Assembly: GCA_017622635.1 (NCBI GenBank)
Contig: JAGAQS010000112.1
Span: forward strand, 1-10,096
Length of the DNA stretch: 10,096 bases
Direction: 5' to 3'
Origin: Ruminococcus sp.
GTDB taxonomy: Bacteria; Bacillota; Clostridia; Oscillospirales; Ruminococcaceae
Positions 1 to 7,029 of this stretch are shown one piece after another. Position 1 is the first letter of the stretch. Each line of letters begins with the position of its first letter. Both the position numbers and the translations under genes were made by a program. Below the pieces are notes generated by a model that worked only from the letters and a program-made list of their open reading frames with translations, had not been told where the DNA came from and did not search any database.

Positions 1-514
1 AGGAAAAAACACCGTTACAGCGTACACCTACAGTGAAGTTTCTTCCTATATCTTCGTAAGCCATTCTGAACGGTACAGGGTTCTGTGTACCGAATTTATT
101 GTCAGTGATTTCCTTGATATTGAAGAAGTAAACACGCTGGTCGTGTGCAGTATCTCCGCCGTACGAAATACGCTTGCCTATAAGCTTGAAAGTCTCTTTG
201 ATGTCGCTTCCGAGATTTCCGCCGAAAAGACTCGGTTCTGTTGACATATCGTAAACATATTCACCCGGAACGGCACACATTTCAACCACTTGCCCCTGGT
301 CAACAATAATCATGCACTGACCGTCATTTACAGCGATAGTACTTCCGTTTGTGATTATATTGTCATTTCCCTTATTTGCAGAAAAAAGACTTGTTTTCTT
401 TTTGCCCTTTACAACAAGAACGTCGGCAGGAATTGCGTCACAGTAAAAAAATTCCTTCCATGTATCGCCGAATGTTGAGGCAGTCGCCATAACGGCAGCC
501 TGAATAAGTCCCAT
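1..514 (-). CDS. SPFH/Band 7-domain protein, N-terminal part (3' end beyond left edge)
   Basis: The 171 visible residues begin MGLIQAAVMA and read without a stop to the window edge. The pattern of a short N-terminal segment, then W-K-E-F-F-Y-C-D (about residues 19-26), V-V-K-G (34-37), D-N-I-I-T-N-G-S (51-58), G-Q-C-M-I-I-V-D-Q-G (65-74) and later D-Q-R-V-Y-F-F-N (125-132) is what I recall for clostridial and bacillar SPFH proteins, sometimes labelled 'virion core protein'. Such proteins usually end with zinc-ribbon segments, which would lie outside this window. SPFH proteins are generally membrane-associated scaffolds; the role of this subgroup is not established. There is no classical signal peptide. 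The ATG at 514-512 is preceded by an AAAGGGG Shine-Dalgarno sequence ending about 8 nt upstream. It is probably transcribed from its own promoter at 559-587. The family is called from remembered similarity, so function is less certain than the reading frame. Confidence 0.8.
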   Translation of the reverse strand, partial: MGLIQAAVMATASTFGDTWKEFFYCDAIPADVLVVKGKKKTSLFSANKGNDNIITNGSTIAVNDGQCMIIVDQGQVVEMCAVPGEYVYDMSTEPSLFGGNLGSDIKETFKLIGKRISYGGDTAHDQRVYFFNIKEITDNKFGTQNPVPFRMAYEDIGRNFTVGVRCNGVFS

Positions 515-558
515 AAAAATTAGCCCCTTTCGTAACTAAAAAAATTATATGCATAATA

Positions 559-587
559 ATTATAACATATTATAATGAAAATTGCAC
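559..587 (-). promoter_or_regulatory. Promoter of the SPFH gene (extended -10)
   Basis: On the minus strand a TATAAT -10 box (559-564) is preceded by TGT, giving the extended -10 TGNTATAAT. A weak -35, GTGCAA (582-587), stands 17 nt upstream. The start codon lies about 45 nt downstream at 514. A second TATAAT sits in the spacer. The same 20-nt core recurs in the uppP promoter. Confidence 0.6.
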
Positions 588-630
588 GGCTTTTCAGTAA
601 ATTTTCCGTAAACTTTCATAATTTGTTTTA

Positions 631-972
631 TCATTCCCACTCTTTCCATACGTCAGGACAATAGCCGACGGTTGCTTTTTTGCCGTTGCGTACAACAGGT
701 GTTTTTATGATATGCTGATTTTCAAAAACTTTTTCTTCCCTGTCACTGTCGGAAAGATATTTAATCATGGTAATCAAATCTTTGTCCTTGGAGTTTTCGT
801 CAATCATGGAGTCAAGACCGCCGACAGCCTGCTTTATACTGTTAAATTCGCCCCTGCTCATTCCTTTTTCACCCATGTCGATTGACTGGTATTTTATACG
901 GCGTTCCTTGAAAAAACGTTCAGCCTTTCTTGTGTCTGAACACTTTTTAATGCCAAAAATCTGGATATTCAT
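631..972 (-). CDS. ArsC/Spx-family thioredoxin-fold protein (arsenate reductase-like)
   Basis: A 113-residue protein, about the usual length for the ArsC/Spx/YffB superfamily. The N-terminal beta strand IQIFG is followed by K-K-C-S-D-T-R-K-A (9-17), with Cys11 where ArsC and Spx proteins have their redox cysteine. The second Spx cysteine is absent (C-S-D-T instead of CxxC), so a disulfide-switch regulator of the classical Spx type is unlikely. T-P-V-V-R (91-95) is the conserved cis-proline and arginine region, and the C-terminal V-G-Y-x-P-D-V-W-K-E-W motif is typical of the family. It is cytoplasmic. Members are commonly annotated 'arsenate reductase family protein', but arsenate activity is rarely shown and no ars operon genes are nearby. 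The start is fixed by AGGAGG (979-984) lying inside the 3' end of the upstream GH3 gene; the two genes are 1 nt apart and surely co-transcribed. The stop is TGA and no convincing terminator follows. Confidence 0.85.
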   Translation of the reverse strand: MNIQIFGIKKCSDTRKAERFFKERRIKYQSIDMGEKGMSRGEFNSIKQAVGGLDSMIDENSKDKDLITMIKYLSDSDREEKVFENQHIIKTPVVRNGKKATVGYCPDVWKEWE

Positions 973-973
973 T

Positions 974-3751
974 TTAGTCCTCCTGCTTGAATGCCACGCT
1001 GTTTAAATCTTCTGCAAGTCTGGTGAGTTTAAATTCAATGCTGTGCAGGTCAAGACCGTTCTGTGCAAAATAAAGGCGTACTGCCGTAAAACGTGAGAAC
1101 ATCGGTATTTCCTTTGAATATGATACGGGTTTACCGCCTGTTCCGTTCCATGTGAAAGTACCGCTTGCCGTACCCATTACGAAAAGTGTAAGGGGAATCT
1201 GTGCGAGTTCGCCCTGTCCGGAAGAAGCCGTAATAATAACGTTGTACCAGCCTGCATTTTTTACAGTAAGTGCAAAGCTGTAATTACTGCCTTTTTCGGC
1301 TTTTACTTCACTGAGGTCAAGTTTTAAATAATTGTCCAGTTCATAAAAGACAACAGGTGTATCGTCCGTGTTTTCGTTTTCGGGACGGTTTATTATTTCG
1401 ACCGTTTCTTCTTCTTCGCAAAGTCGTTTCATGGCGTTGGTATTCATGAGGAAACGGCATATATTCATTGCATTTCTTTGCAGTTCACTTCTTTTCAGTT
1501 CACCTTTTTCGAGTGAATCAAGTGTATTGTCATCACCTGAAGAACCGTCCGCACAAACCATATAAACATCATTCTGTGCCATTGCCATTGCCGCAAAATC
1601 CGTCTTGTTCGGTTCACCGCCACGTACATTTATATTTGCCCACCAGTCCGTCATTGTGAAACCGTCGAATCCCCATTCATTACGGAGAATTGTTGTGTTG
1701 AGGTCAAAATTTCCTGCCGTCCACAGACCGTTGACAGAACCGTAAGTTGTCATTATACTGTCGGCATTTCCCGACCTGACGGCAATTTCAAAGCCTTTGA
1801 GATAAATTTCACGTAAAGCACGTTCCGAAATTACAGAATCAACAAAGTGACGGCTTGTTTCCTGATTGTTTCCGCAGAAATGTTTTATAGTTCCCGTAAC
1901 TCCTGACTTGTGGAGTCCTTTGAGTTCGGCGGAAGCCATTGAACCCGTAAGGAAAGGGTCTTCCGAAAAATACTCGAAGTTTCTGCCGTTGAGGGCAAAA
2001 CGGTGTATATTCATTCCCGGACCTAACAGACAGTCAACTTTGTTGGCAGTCATTTCAAGTCCTAACAGTTCAAACAATTCTGTCATAAGTTCACGGTTAA
2101 AAGTTGACGCTATCATAGTACCGTTTGGCAGACTGAATGCTTTTGTTCCGCAGTCAAGCCTCATTCCCGACGGTCCGTCATCACAGCAACCGGCAGGTAT
2201 TCCGAAGTTTACAAGGTTATCAGACACACCGCCGAATGCCGACGCTGTACCTGCCGTAACTCTCGGACTGCCCATACCCTCACCACGAATGATACATGAA
2301 AGGTCATAATCCGAAAACTGTGCTATAAATTCTTCAATTGTGTTTGTACCTTTTTTAACGTCAGAAAGTTTTATGCCCCTGTCACATGTGTAAGCGATTT
2401 CTTCGGGTAGATTGTCAATACGTCGCTGTTTTTCGTCAATTTCACTTAACGGTACGTCCTCTGTTTCGGGGACAAATCCGTTTTCCGTCATGACTGCCTT
2501 GGTTCTTCTGAAAGGAATAACGGGCGGCATTGCCTGTGAACACTTATACAAAACTTCGGTTTCATTGATAATATATACATCTGCGGTTTTCAGGTTTCTT
2601 ATACTGTTGCCGATAAGGAACTTATATTCTCCCCTTTCAAGAACCCAGCAGAATCTTTTGCCTGTAACGCCTGAATCGTCATAAGATGCAACGTCATAAT
2701 AATTTACCTTTATTTCAAGTGTCTGTGACTCATTCGGTGAAAGGGTCTTTGTTTTTTCAAATCCGCACAGTACTTTTGCAGGTTTGCCGAGTCTGCCCTG
2801 TGGCTGTTCACAGTAAACCTGTACAACTTCTTTACCGCTGTAATTTCCCGTATTGGTGACTTTTACATGGAAAACAACAGAATCGTCGTTATATATGGTT
2901 TTTTCCGTTATTATTTCAAAATCAGTATACGAAAGACCGTAGCCGAAAGGATAACATACTTTATCCTGTGCGAATGTCTCAAACCAACGGTATCCCGTGT
3001 ATATATCTTCACAGTAGAAATTTCTTTCGGTACTGCCGAAATTTTCACAGGCAGGGTAATCACTGATTTTATATGCGATAGTGTCGGGGAGTTTTCCGCA
3101 CGGGCTGACTTTTCCCGTCAGAACATCTGCCGTACCTGTACCGCCTGTCATACCGCCCTGCCATACATAAAGAACAGAGTCGGGATTATACTTGTCCACA
3201 AATGACATATCTATAATACCACCGACGTTAAGCAGTACAATGACTTTACTGAATGCTTTACGTACTTTTGAAATCATGTCGTTTTCTTTATCGGTCAGAA
3301 GATACGAACCTGCTTCAACACGTGCGTCCTGTTCTTCTCCTGCTGTACGTCCGATTATTACAATTGCGGTATCACTTTTTTCGGAAGCATTTCTGACTGT
3401 TTCGTCATCAAGGGGCATTTCCTCCTGTGACCAAGGTTCATCACCCCAGCCTCCGCCAAGGTCGTACGGATTTTTTTCGTCCCACTTTCTGTAAATTTCG
3501 AGAAGTTCTTCGTTTATTCTGACACCTGCTTCAAGAAGTCCGTCAACTATTCCCGTGACTTTTGAAACATTGACCATGCCGCCCGAACCTGTTCCGCTTT
3601 TATAGTAGTGGAGCTGGATTCTTCCGAAAACCGAAACGGTTTTATCACTTTTCAGCGGAAGTGCATTGTTGTCATTTTTCAGCATAACAATACCTTCGGC
3701 AACAGTTTTTTCTGCTGTTTCGATATATTTATTCCAGTCAAGAGTTTTCAT
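974..3751 (-). CDS. Glycoside hydrolase family 3 beta-glucosidase with inverted domain order
   Basis: A 925-residue GH3 enzyme that removes terminal beta-D-glucosyl (or related) residues from oligosaccharides. The order is permuted relative to standard GH3. Residues about 10-270 are the alpha/beta sandwich usually found second. About 280-400 is a fibronectin III-like domain. About 480-780 is the TIM-barrel catalytic domain, with DGPSGMRL (525-532), GPGMNIHR (577-584), NGRNFEYFSEDP (588-599), K-H (623-624) and the nucleophile Asp702 in TMTDWW. The likely acid/base is Glu139 in GEEQDAR, inferred by alignment with the EGxDR motif. About 795-910 is an extra beta-sandwich, perhaps carbohydrate-binding. 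The same permutation is known in Ruminococcus albus and Butyrivibrio beta-glucosidases. No signal peptide is visible, so it should act in the cytoplasm on imported cellodextrin-like sugars. The ATG has GGAGG (3762-3766) upstream. It leads an operon with the ArsC-like gene. The stop is TAA. Confidence 0.93.
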   Translation of the reverse strand: MKTLDWNKYIETAEKTVAEGIVMLKNDNNALPLKSDKTVSVFGRIQLHYYKSGTGSGGMVNVSKVTGIVDGLLEAGVRINEELLEIYRKWDEKNPYDLGGGWGDEPWSQEEMPLDDETVRNASEKSDTAIVIIGRTAGEEQDARVEAGSYLLTDKENDMISKVRKAFSKVIVLLNVGGIIDMSFVDKYNPDSVLYVWQGGMTGGTGTADVLTGKVSPCGKLPDTIAYKISDYPACENFGSTERNFYCEDIYTGYRWFETFAQDKVCYPFGYGLSYTDFEIITEKTIYNDDSVVFHVKVTNTGNYSGKEVVQVYCEQPQGRLGKPAKVLCGFEKTKTLSPNESQTLEIKVNYYDVASYDDSGVTGKRFCWVLERGEYKFLIGNSIRNLKTADVYIINETEVLYKCSQAMPPVIPFRRTKAVMTENGFVPETEDVPLSEIDEKQRRIDNLPEEIAYTCDRGIKLSDVKKGTNTIEEFIAQFSDYDLSCIIRGEGMGSPRVTAGTASAFGGVSDNLVNFGIPAGCCDDGPSGMRLDCGTKAFSLPNGTMIASTFNRELMTELFELLGLEMTANKVDCLLGPGMNIHRFALNGRNFEYFSEDPFLTGSMASAELKGLHKSGVTGTIKHFCGNNQETSRHFVDSVISERALREIYLKGFEIAVRSGNADSIMTTYGSVNGLWTAGNFDLNTTILRNEWGFDGFTMTDWWANINVRGGEPNKTDFAAMAMAQNDVYMVCADGSSGDDNTLDSLEKGELKRSELQRNAMNICRFLMNTNAMKRLCEEEETVEIINRPENENTDDTPVVFYELDNYLKLDLSEVKAEKGSNYSFALTVKNAGWYNVIITASSGQGELAQIPLTLFVMGTASGTFTWNGTGGKPVSYSKEIPMFSRFTAVRLYFAQNGLDLHSIEFKLTRLAEDLNSVAFKQED

Positions 3752-3791
3752 TGTAAAAATTCCTCCGTAAATAATATATTTCCGTACACAT

Positions 3792-3820
3792 ATTATAACA
3801 ATTATTTACGGTGATTTCAA
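3792..3820 (-). promoter_or_regulatory. Promoter of the GH3-arsC-like operon
   Basis: On the minus strand, -35 TTGAAA (3815-3820), a 17-nt spacer and -10 TATAAT (3792-3797) preceded by TGT (extended -10). The GH3 ATG lies about 40 nt downstream. I see no obvious catabolite-repression (cre) palindrome over it. Confidence 0.75.
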
Positions 3821-3860
3821 GACCTTTTTATTAAAAAACACAAAAAATTCTGTCACATAT

Positions 3861-3897
3861 AAAAAAAGCCCGAGAATTTTCAATAATTCAAGGACTT
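3861..3897 (-). terminator. Rho-independent terminator after phzF-like gene
   Basis: Read on the minus strand, AAGTCC (3892-3897) pairs with GGGCTT (3866-3871). A 2x2 mismatch follows, then GAATT pairs with AATTC around a 6-nt loop. A run of T residues (3861-3867) follows. It lies 45 nt after the phzF-like stop codon, ending the hydrolase/PhzF operon just before the GH3 promoter. Confidence 0.75.
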
Positions 3898-3941
3898 GTT
3901 TTATCTTTTGATTTTCTGTTTCGGGAATAGTATTATAAAAT

Positions 3942-4730
3942 TCACTCGGAATATTCCGTAAAAATTTCGGAAACTGCATAAAGTATTGCTTTTCCCGAAA
4001 TTTTAATCCTGTTGTTTTCAATTTCAGAATAAAGTACACCTGTTCTTTCTGATGCTTGATATGCTGTTATTTTATTTTTCCCAAGTTTTTCTGCCCAGTA
4101 CGGAACAATCATACAATGAGTTGAACCCGTTACAGCATCTTCGGGTATGTTCATTTTAGGTGCAAAAACACGTGATACACAGTCATATTTTTCACCTTTG
4201 GCTGTTACCGCAACACATAAACCGTCAAGCTGTTTCAGCAGTTCCTGATTGACGTTAATATTTTTTACATCAGATTCAGAATTTAACACAAGCATTAAGT
4301 CCCTGTCAATGTATGCGGAATTTGGTTTGACTCCTATTGCTTTGGTCATATTTTCGGTTATTGGTATTTCGTTCAGGGAGTAAATAGGAAAATTCATCTC
4401 GTATACATCATTGTTGACTATTACATTAAAATTTCCCGACATTGTGTTAAAATTAATAATATTATTTTCTGTATCATAAAAACGTCTGATAACGTAAGCG
4501 GTTGCAAGTGTGGCGTGTCCGCAGAAGTCTATTTCTCCGGCAGGGGTAAACCAACGCAGACGATAACTGTTTCCACTTGTTTTTACAGCAAAAGCGGTTT
4601 CAGACAGATTATTTTCCCTTGCAATATTTTTCATAATGTCGTCGGAAATCCATTTTTCAAGAATACATACACCCGCAGGATTTCCCGAAAAATTTTTATC
4701 TGTAAATGCGTCAACAATATACTGTTTCAT
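3942..4730 (-). CDS. PhzF-family isomerase/epimerase-like protein
   Basis: A 262-residue protein with the diaminopimelate-epimerase-like fold of the PhzF family (usual size about 260-300). It begins with the family signature D-A-F-T-x-x-x-F-S-G-N-P-A-G-V (7-21). N-L-S-E-T-A-F (41-47) carries Glu44, equivalent to the catalytic glutamate of PhzF. D-F-C-G-H-A-T-L-A (68-76) and the C-terminal G-S-T-H-C (202-206) complete the two-lobed active site. PhzF itself isomerises trans-2,3-dihydro-3-hydroxyanthranilate, but most homologues have unknown substrates, and no phenazine genes are here, so only the family is assigned. It is cytoplasmic. The gene begins 4 nt after the stop of the SGNH lipoprotein gene, with GGGAG (4743-4747) upstream of the ATG, so the two form one operon. 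The stop is TGA, followed by a terminator. Confidence 0.9.
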   Translation of the reverse strand: MKQYIVDAFTDKNFSGNPAGVCILEKWISDDIMKNIARENNLSETAFAVKTSGNSYRLRWFTPAGEIDFCGHATLATAYVIRRFYDTENNIINFNTMSGNFNVIVNNDVYEMNFPIYSLNEIPITENMTKAIGVKPNSAYIDRDLMLVLNSESDVKNINVNQELLKQLDGLCVAVTAKGEKYDCVSRVFAPKMNIPEDAVTGSTHCMIVPYWAEKLGKNKITAYQASERTGVLYSEIENNRIKISGKAILYAVSEIFTEYSE

Positions 4731-4734
4731 TTTA

Positions 4735-5802
4735 TTATGTTTCTCCCTCTGACTGTTCGATGTTTGACTTTACGGGTGTTGTATCAAGGAATGTGAAAAG
4801 TGCGTTGAGTGTGTCATAATAGCACTGAGTTGTCAGGTGTATGCCGTCACCGCCTGTATTTTCGGGACGGAGTGAATTTGTCGCAGGGTCTGCAACCACA
4901 GAATAAGCGTCAAAATAATATACACGGTTTGAATTAAGTTCTGCTATCATGTTTTTCAGTGCCGTATTGAATGAACATATTGTATCATTGCTTGCAAATC
5001 CCGATTCATTGGTAACGGGTGTAATTCCTGCAACTATTATATTTATGTCGGGAACCTGATTACGAATCTGATTTATTGCGTTTTTGTACCTTTCGGCAAA
5101 TTCTTCGGCGGTTGAAACGTTGACATCATTCATACCCATTGACATATAAAGAAGTTTCGGTTGCATATATCCTACTGTGTCAACAAGACCTGCACCTGTA
5201 TCGAAAGTGAAGTAGTCAAGATTCCACATTGAAACAGATTCTTTGGCAATATTATGTTCTGCGGGAATAAGACCGTACGCATTGAAACCATATGCTATTG
5301 AATCACCTGCTATGTAAAGGCGTTCCTGATAAAAACTGCTGTTTGATGATTCACTGTAAGATGTTCCGACAGATGATGAAATTGTACTTTCTTCAGTATT
5401 TCCCTCCACTGCTACATTGTCCGCTGTTGTGGTTGCGTACTGTTCGGGCCATACGTCATAATGTGTAACGGGAGGTTTTATTATTTCTGCCTGTGTACCG
5501 GTAGGGATATTTATTTCACCCCTTGTTGATATTGTTGACAGTGTGGTAGTTGTCTGTAATTCAATTGAATATGGCTGTGTGTCGGCAGTTGTAACGGACG
5601 GTTCTGTTGTTTCGTTCTGTATTTCTGATTCTGTAGTTGTTTCGGAGGTCTGACTGTTTTCGGCTATGACGGGGATATCTTCTTCCTGTGGTTCGTCATT
5701 TCCCTGACATGAAGTAAACATCATTGTTGCTCCCAGAGCAGAGCCTGCAATAAACAGCGGAATTATTTTTTTACTGATTTTACTGAAAAAACTTTTTTCC
5801 AT
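4735..5802 (-). CDS. SGNH/GDSL-family hydrolase, predicted lipoprotein
   Basis: A 355-residue predicted cell-surface lipoprotein. Residues 1-31 form a signal peptide: Lys-rich start, hydrophobic IIPLFIAGSALGATMMF, then a lipobox-like FTSC with Cys32 as the lipidated residue. Residues about 35-158 are a low-complexity Thr/Ser/Glu-rich linker, suited to spanning the wall. The SGNH hydrolase domain follows: block I GDSIAYG with nucleophile Ser168; G-M-N-D with Asn225 (block III); V-A-G-I-T-P (257-262); and G-D-G-I-H-L with Asp319 and His322 (block V). Such enzymes are esterases or deacylases acting on lipids, acetylated polysaccharides or peptidoglycan; the substrate cannot be read from the sequence. 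The ATG at 5802 has GGGAG (5810-5814). The gene has its own upstream promoter (5851-5879) and is the first gene of an operon with the PhzF-like gene. The stop is TAA. Confidence 0.9.
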   Translation of the reverse strand: MEKSFFSKISKKIIPLFIAGSALGATMMFTSCQGNDEPQEEDIPVIAENSQTSETTTESEIQNETTEPSVTTADTQPYSIELQTTTTLSTISTRGEINIPTGTQAEIIKPPVTHYDVWPEQYATTTADNVAVEGNTEESTISSSVGTSYSESSNSSFYQERLYIAGDSIAYGFNAYGLIPAEHNIAKESVSMWNLDYFTFDTGAGLVDTVGYMQPKLLYMSMGMNDVNVSTAEEFAERYKNAINQIRNQVPDINIIVAGITPVTNESGFASNDTICSFNTALKNMIAELNSNRVYYFDAYSVVADPATNSLRPENTGGDGIHLTTQCYYDTLNALFTFLDTTPVKSNIEQSEGET

Positions 5803-5850
5803 AAATATACTCCCTTTTGGTGTTTTTTATTATTAATTTGTATCAGTTAT

Positions 5851-5879
5851 ATTTTATCACATTCTTATGCAAAAGTAAA
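5851..5879 (-). promoter_or_regulatory. Promoter of the SGNH hydrolase-phzF operon
   Basis: On the minus strand, -35 TTTACT (5874-5879, 4 of 6 consensus bases), a 17-nt spacer and -10 TAAAAT (5851-5856) with an upstream TG one base away (extended -10). It is an imperfect but well-spaced match, about 50 nt upstream of the ATG. Confidence 0.5.
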
Positions 5880-5914
5880 GACAGAAATAATAATTTTCTG
5901 ATATTAATCAATAC

Positions 5915-5943
5915 TTGACAACTCTGAAAAATAGTATTATAAT
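5915..5943 (+). promoter_or_regulatory. Consensus sigma-A promoter of the beta-helix acyltransferase gene
   Basis: TTGACA (5915-5920), exactly 17 nt, then TATAAT (5938-5943): both hexamers are perfect. The ATG follows about 36 nt downstream. It is divergent from the SGNH hydrolase promoter; the two -35 boxes are about 35 nt apart. Confidence 0.85.
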
Positions 5944-5979
5944 AAATTGTATAAATTTTAAGAATCGGAGCTGAAATAT

Positions 5980-6645
5980 ATGGAAAATGTAAAAATTGCC
6001 GACCTGTATGATTTAAGCCATACCGAATCGGCTGACTATCTCAGAAAGTTTACGTACCCTTGGGAAGCACTCAAGGGTATAAGTGAGTTTATTATTGAAC
6101 TCGGAAAAACACTTCCACGTGACGAATACGACAACCCTTTTCAGAATGTATGGATTCACAAGACTGCCAATGTTTACCCAACGGCTTATATCGGTTCACC
6201 GTGCATTATAGGTGCGGAAACGGAAGTCCGTCACTGTGCTTTTATAAGAGGAAGTGTCTTGGTTGGCAAAAACTGTGTTATCGGAAATTCCGTCGAACTG
6301 AAGAACGTTATTATTTTCGACAACGTTCAGACACCGCACTATAATTATGTCGGTGACAGTATTTTAGGCTATAAATCACACATGGGAGCAGGTTCTATTA
6401 CGTCAAACGTAAAGTCCGACAAGACAAACGTTGTTATAAAGTCGGGAAGTGAGACTCTTGAAACGGGAATAAAGAAAATCGGTGCAATGGTCGGTGATTA
6501 TGTTGAAGTAGGCTGTAACAGTGTACTGAATCCCGGTACTGTTGTGGGTCGTAACTCGAATATTTACCCGACAAGCTGTGTACGTGGTGTGATTCCCGAA
6601 AACAGCATCTACAAAAAGGACGATACAATCATTTCAAAGAGATAA
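5980..6645 (+). CDS. Left-handed beta-helix acyltransferase, GlmU C-terminal-like
   Basis: A 221-residue protein. Residues 1-55 are a short helical N-terminal part, and about 56-210 are hexapeptide repeats ([LIV]-G-x-x-x-x type) forming a left-handed beta helix: VWIHKTANVYPTAYIG, PCIIGAETEV, GSVLVGKNCVIG, and near the end VGDYVEVGCNSVLNPGTVVG. The core T-P-H-Y-N-Y-V-G-D-S-I-L-G (118-130) followed by G-A-G-S-I-T-S-N (136-143) closely parallels the acetyltransferase half of GlmU, with His120 at the position of its catalytic histidine. The uridylyltransferase (pyrophosphorylase) half of GlmU is absent, although similar proteins are often labelled 'UDP-N-acetylglucosamine pyrophosphorylase'. A sugar or sugar-nucleotide acyltransferase is the best inference. 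It is cytoplasmic and monocistronic: a consensus promoter lies upstream, CGGAG (5966-5970) precedes the ATG, and a terminator follows directly. The stop is TAA. Confidence 0.87.
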   Translation: MENVKIADLYDLSHTESADYLRKFTYPWEALKGISEFIIELGKTLPRDEYDNPFQNVWIHKTANVYPTAYIGSPCIIGAETEVRHCAFIRGSVLVGKNCVIGNSVELKNVIIFDNVQTPHYNYVGDSILGYKSHMGAGSITSNVKSDKTNVVIKSGSETLETGIKKIGAMVGDYVEVGCNSVLNPGTVVGRNSNIYPTSCVRGVIPENSIYKKDDTIISKR

Positions 6646-6684
6646 AAAAATTTTCCCTGTCACAACGGCAGGGAATTTTTTATT
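6646..6684. terminator. Bidirectional intrinsic terminator between convergent genes
   Basis: TTCCCTG (6653-6659) pairs with CAGGGAA (6669-6675), extended inward by T-G and C-G pairs around loop ACAAC. An A-run lies on the left and a T-run on the right, so the hairpin has a U-tract on either strand. It ends the beta-helix gene (plus) and the three-gene cassette (minus), whose last stop is at 6685-6687. Confidence 0.88.
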
Positions 6685-7029
6685 TTAGTCCATGTATTTC
6701 AGTGGATTTCTTGCGTCAACGGGATTTTTTCCTGTTTCGGACAGCAAATCACTGTACTTTTCAAGAAGTGCTTTGTTCATTCGGGCTATATAATACGCCG
6801 CTGACATCTGACTGTCCGAACCGTCATAATCGTCATCAAGCAGAAAGTCAAACAGCATTTTCAGTAAATTTTCGTCATTGGTGTATCTGCTGAAATATTT
6901 GTTAATATACTCTTTTGTATCTTTAATACAGCTGTAAACAAGATATTCATATAACATTTCCCTGTCCCATTTGTTATTATTAAATGGTGGATTTTCTTTC
7001 AGGTATATTAGATGTTCTTTATAATTCAT
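6685..7029 (-). CDS. Small uncharacterised acidic helical protein, third gene of cassette
   Basis: I do not recognise this 114-residue protein. It is probably soluble and mostly alpha-helical, with no signal peptide or membrane segment. Aromatic and charged residues dominate, for example MLYEYLVYSCIKDTKEYI (25-42). A strongly acidic stretch, L-L-D-D-D-Y-D-G-S-D (63-72), is followed by the helix Q-M-S-A-A-Y-Y-I-A-R-M (74-84). The size, the acidity and the position at the end of a cassette of small overlapping genes would suit an immunity-type or adaptor protein, but that is only inference; no toxin gene is visible nearby. The ATG overlaps the stop of the zinc-ribbon gene by ATGA (7029-7026), and AAAGGA-type SD sequence lies upstream (about 7037-7042), so it is translationally coupled. 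The stop is TAA, immediately before the bidirectional terminator. Confidence 0.75.
   Translation of the reverse strand: MNYKEHLIYLKENPPFNNNKWDREMLYEYLVYSCIKDTKEYINKYFSRYTNDENLLKMLFDFLLDDDYDGSDSQMSAAYYIARMNKALLEKYSDLLSETGKNPVDARNPLKYMD

Noticed and set aside
290..478. Plus-strand open frame of 62 codons
   Set aside because: It is antisense to the SPFH gene, which has family-like sequence, an SD and a promoter.
578..630. Possible terminator after the ArsC-like gene (GAAAATT/AATTTTC with a 16-nt loop)
   Set aside because: The stem is short and AT-only, the loop is large and no T-run follows; readthrough into the SPFH gene cannot be excluded.
1866..2309. A 147-codon open frame on the plus strand inside the GH3 gene
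   Set aside because: It is antisense to conserved GH3 catalytic sequence, has no SD, and its product resembles no protein; it is a shadow frame, as are the other plus-strand frames across 974-3751.
3806..4039. Minus-strand open frame of 77 codons overlapping the end of the PhzF-like gene
   Set aside because: It overlaps the PhzF-like coding region in another frame and runs through its terminator into the GH3 promoter; no SD.
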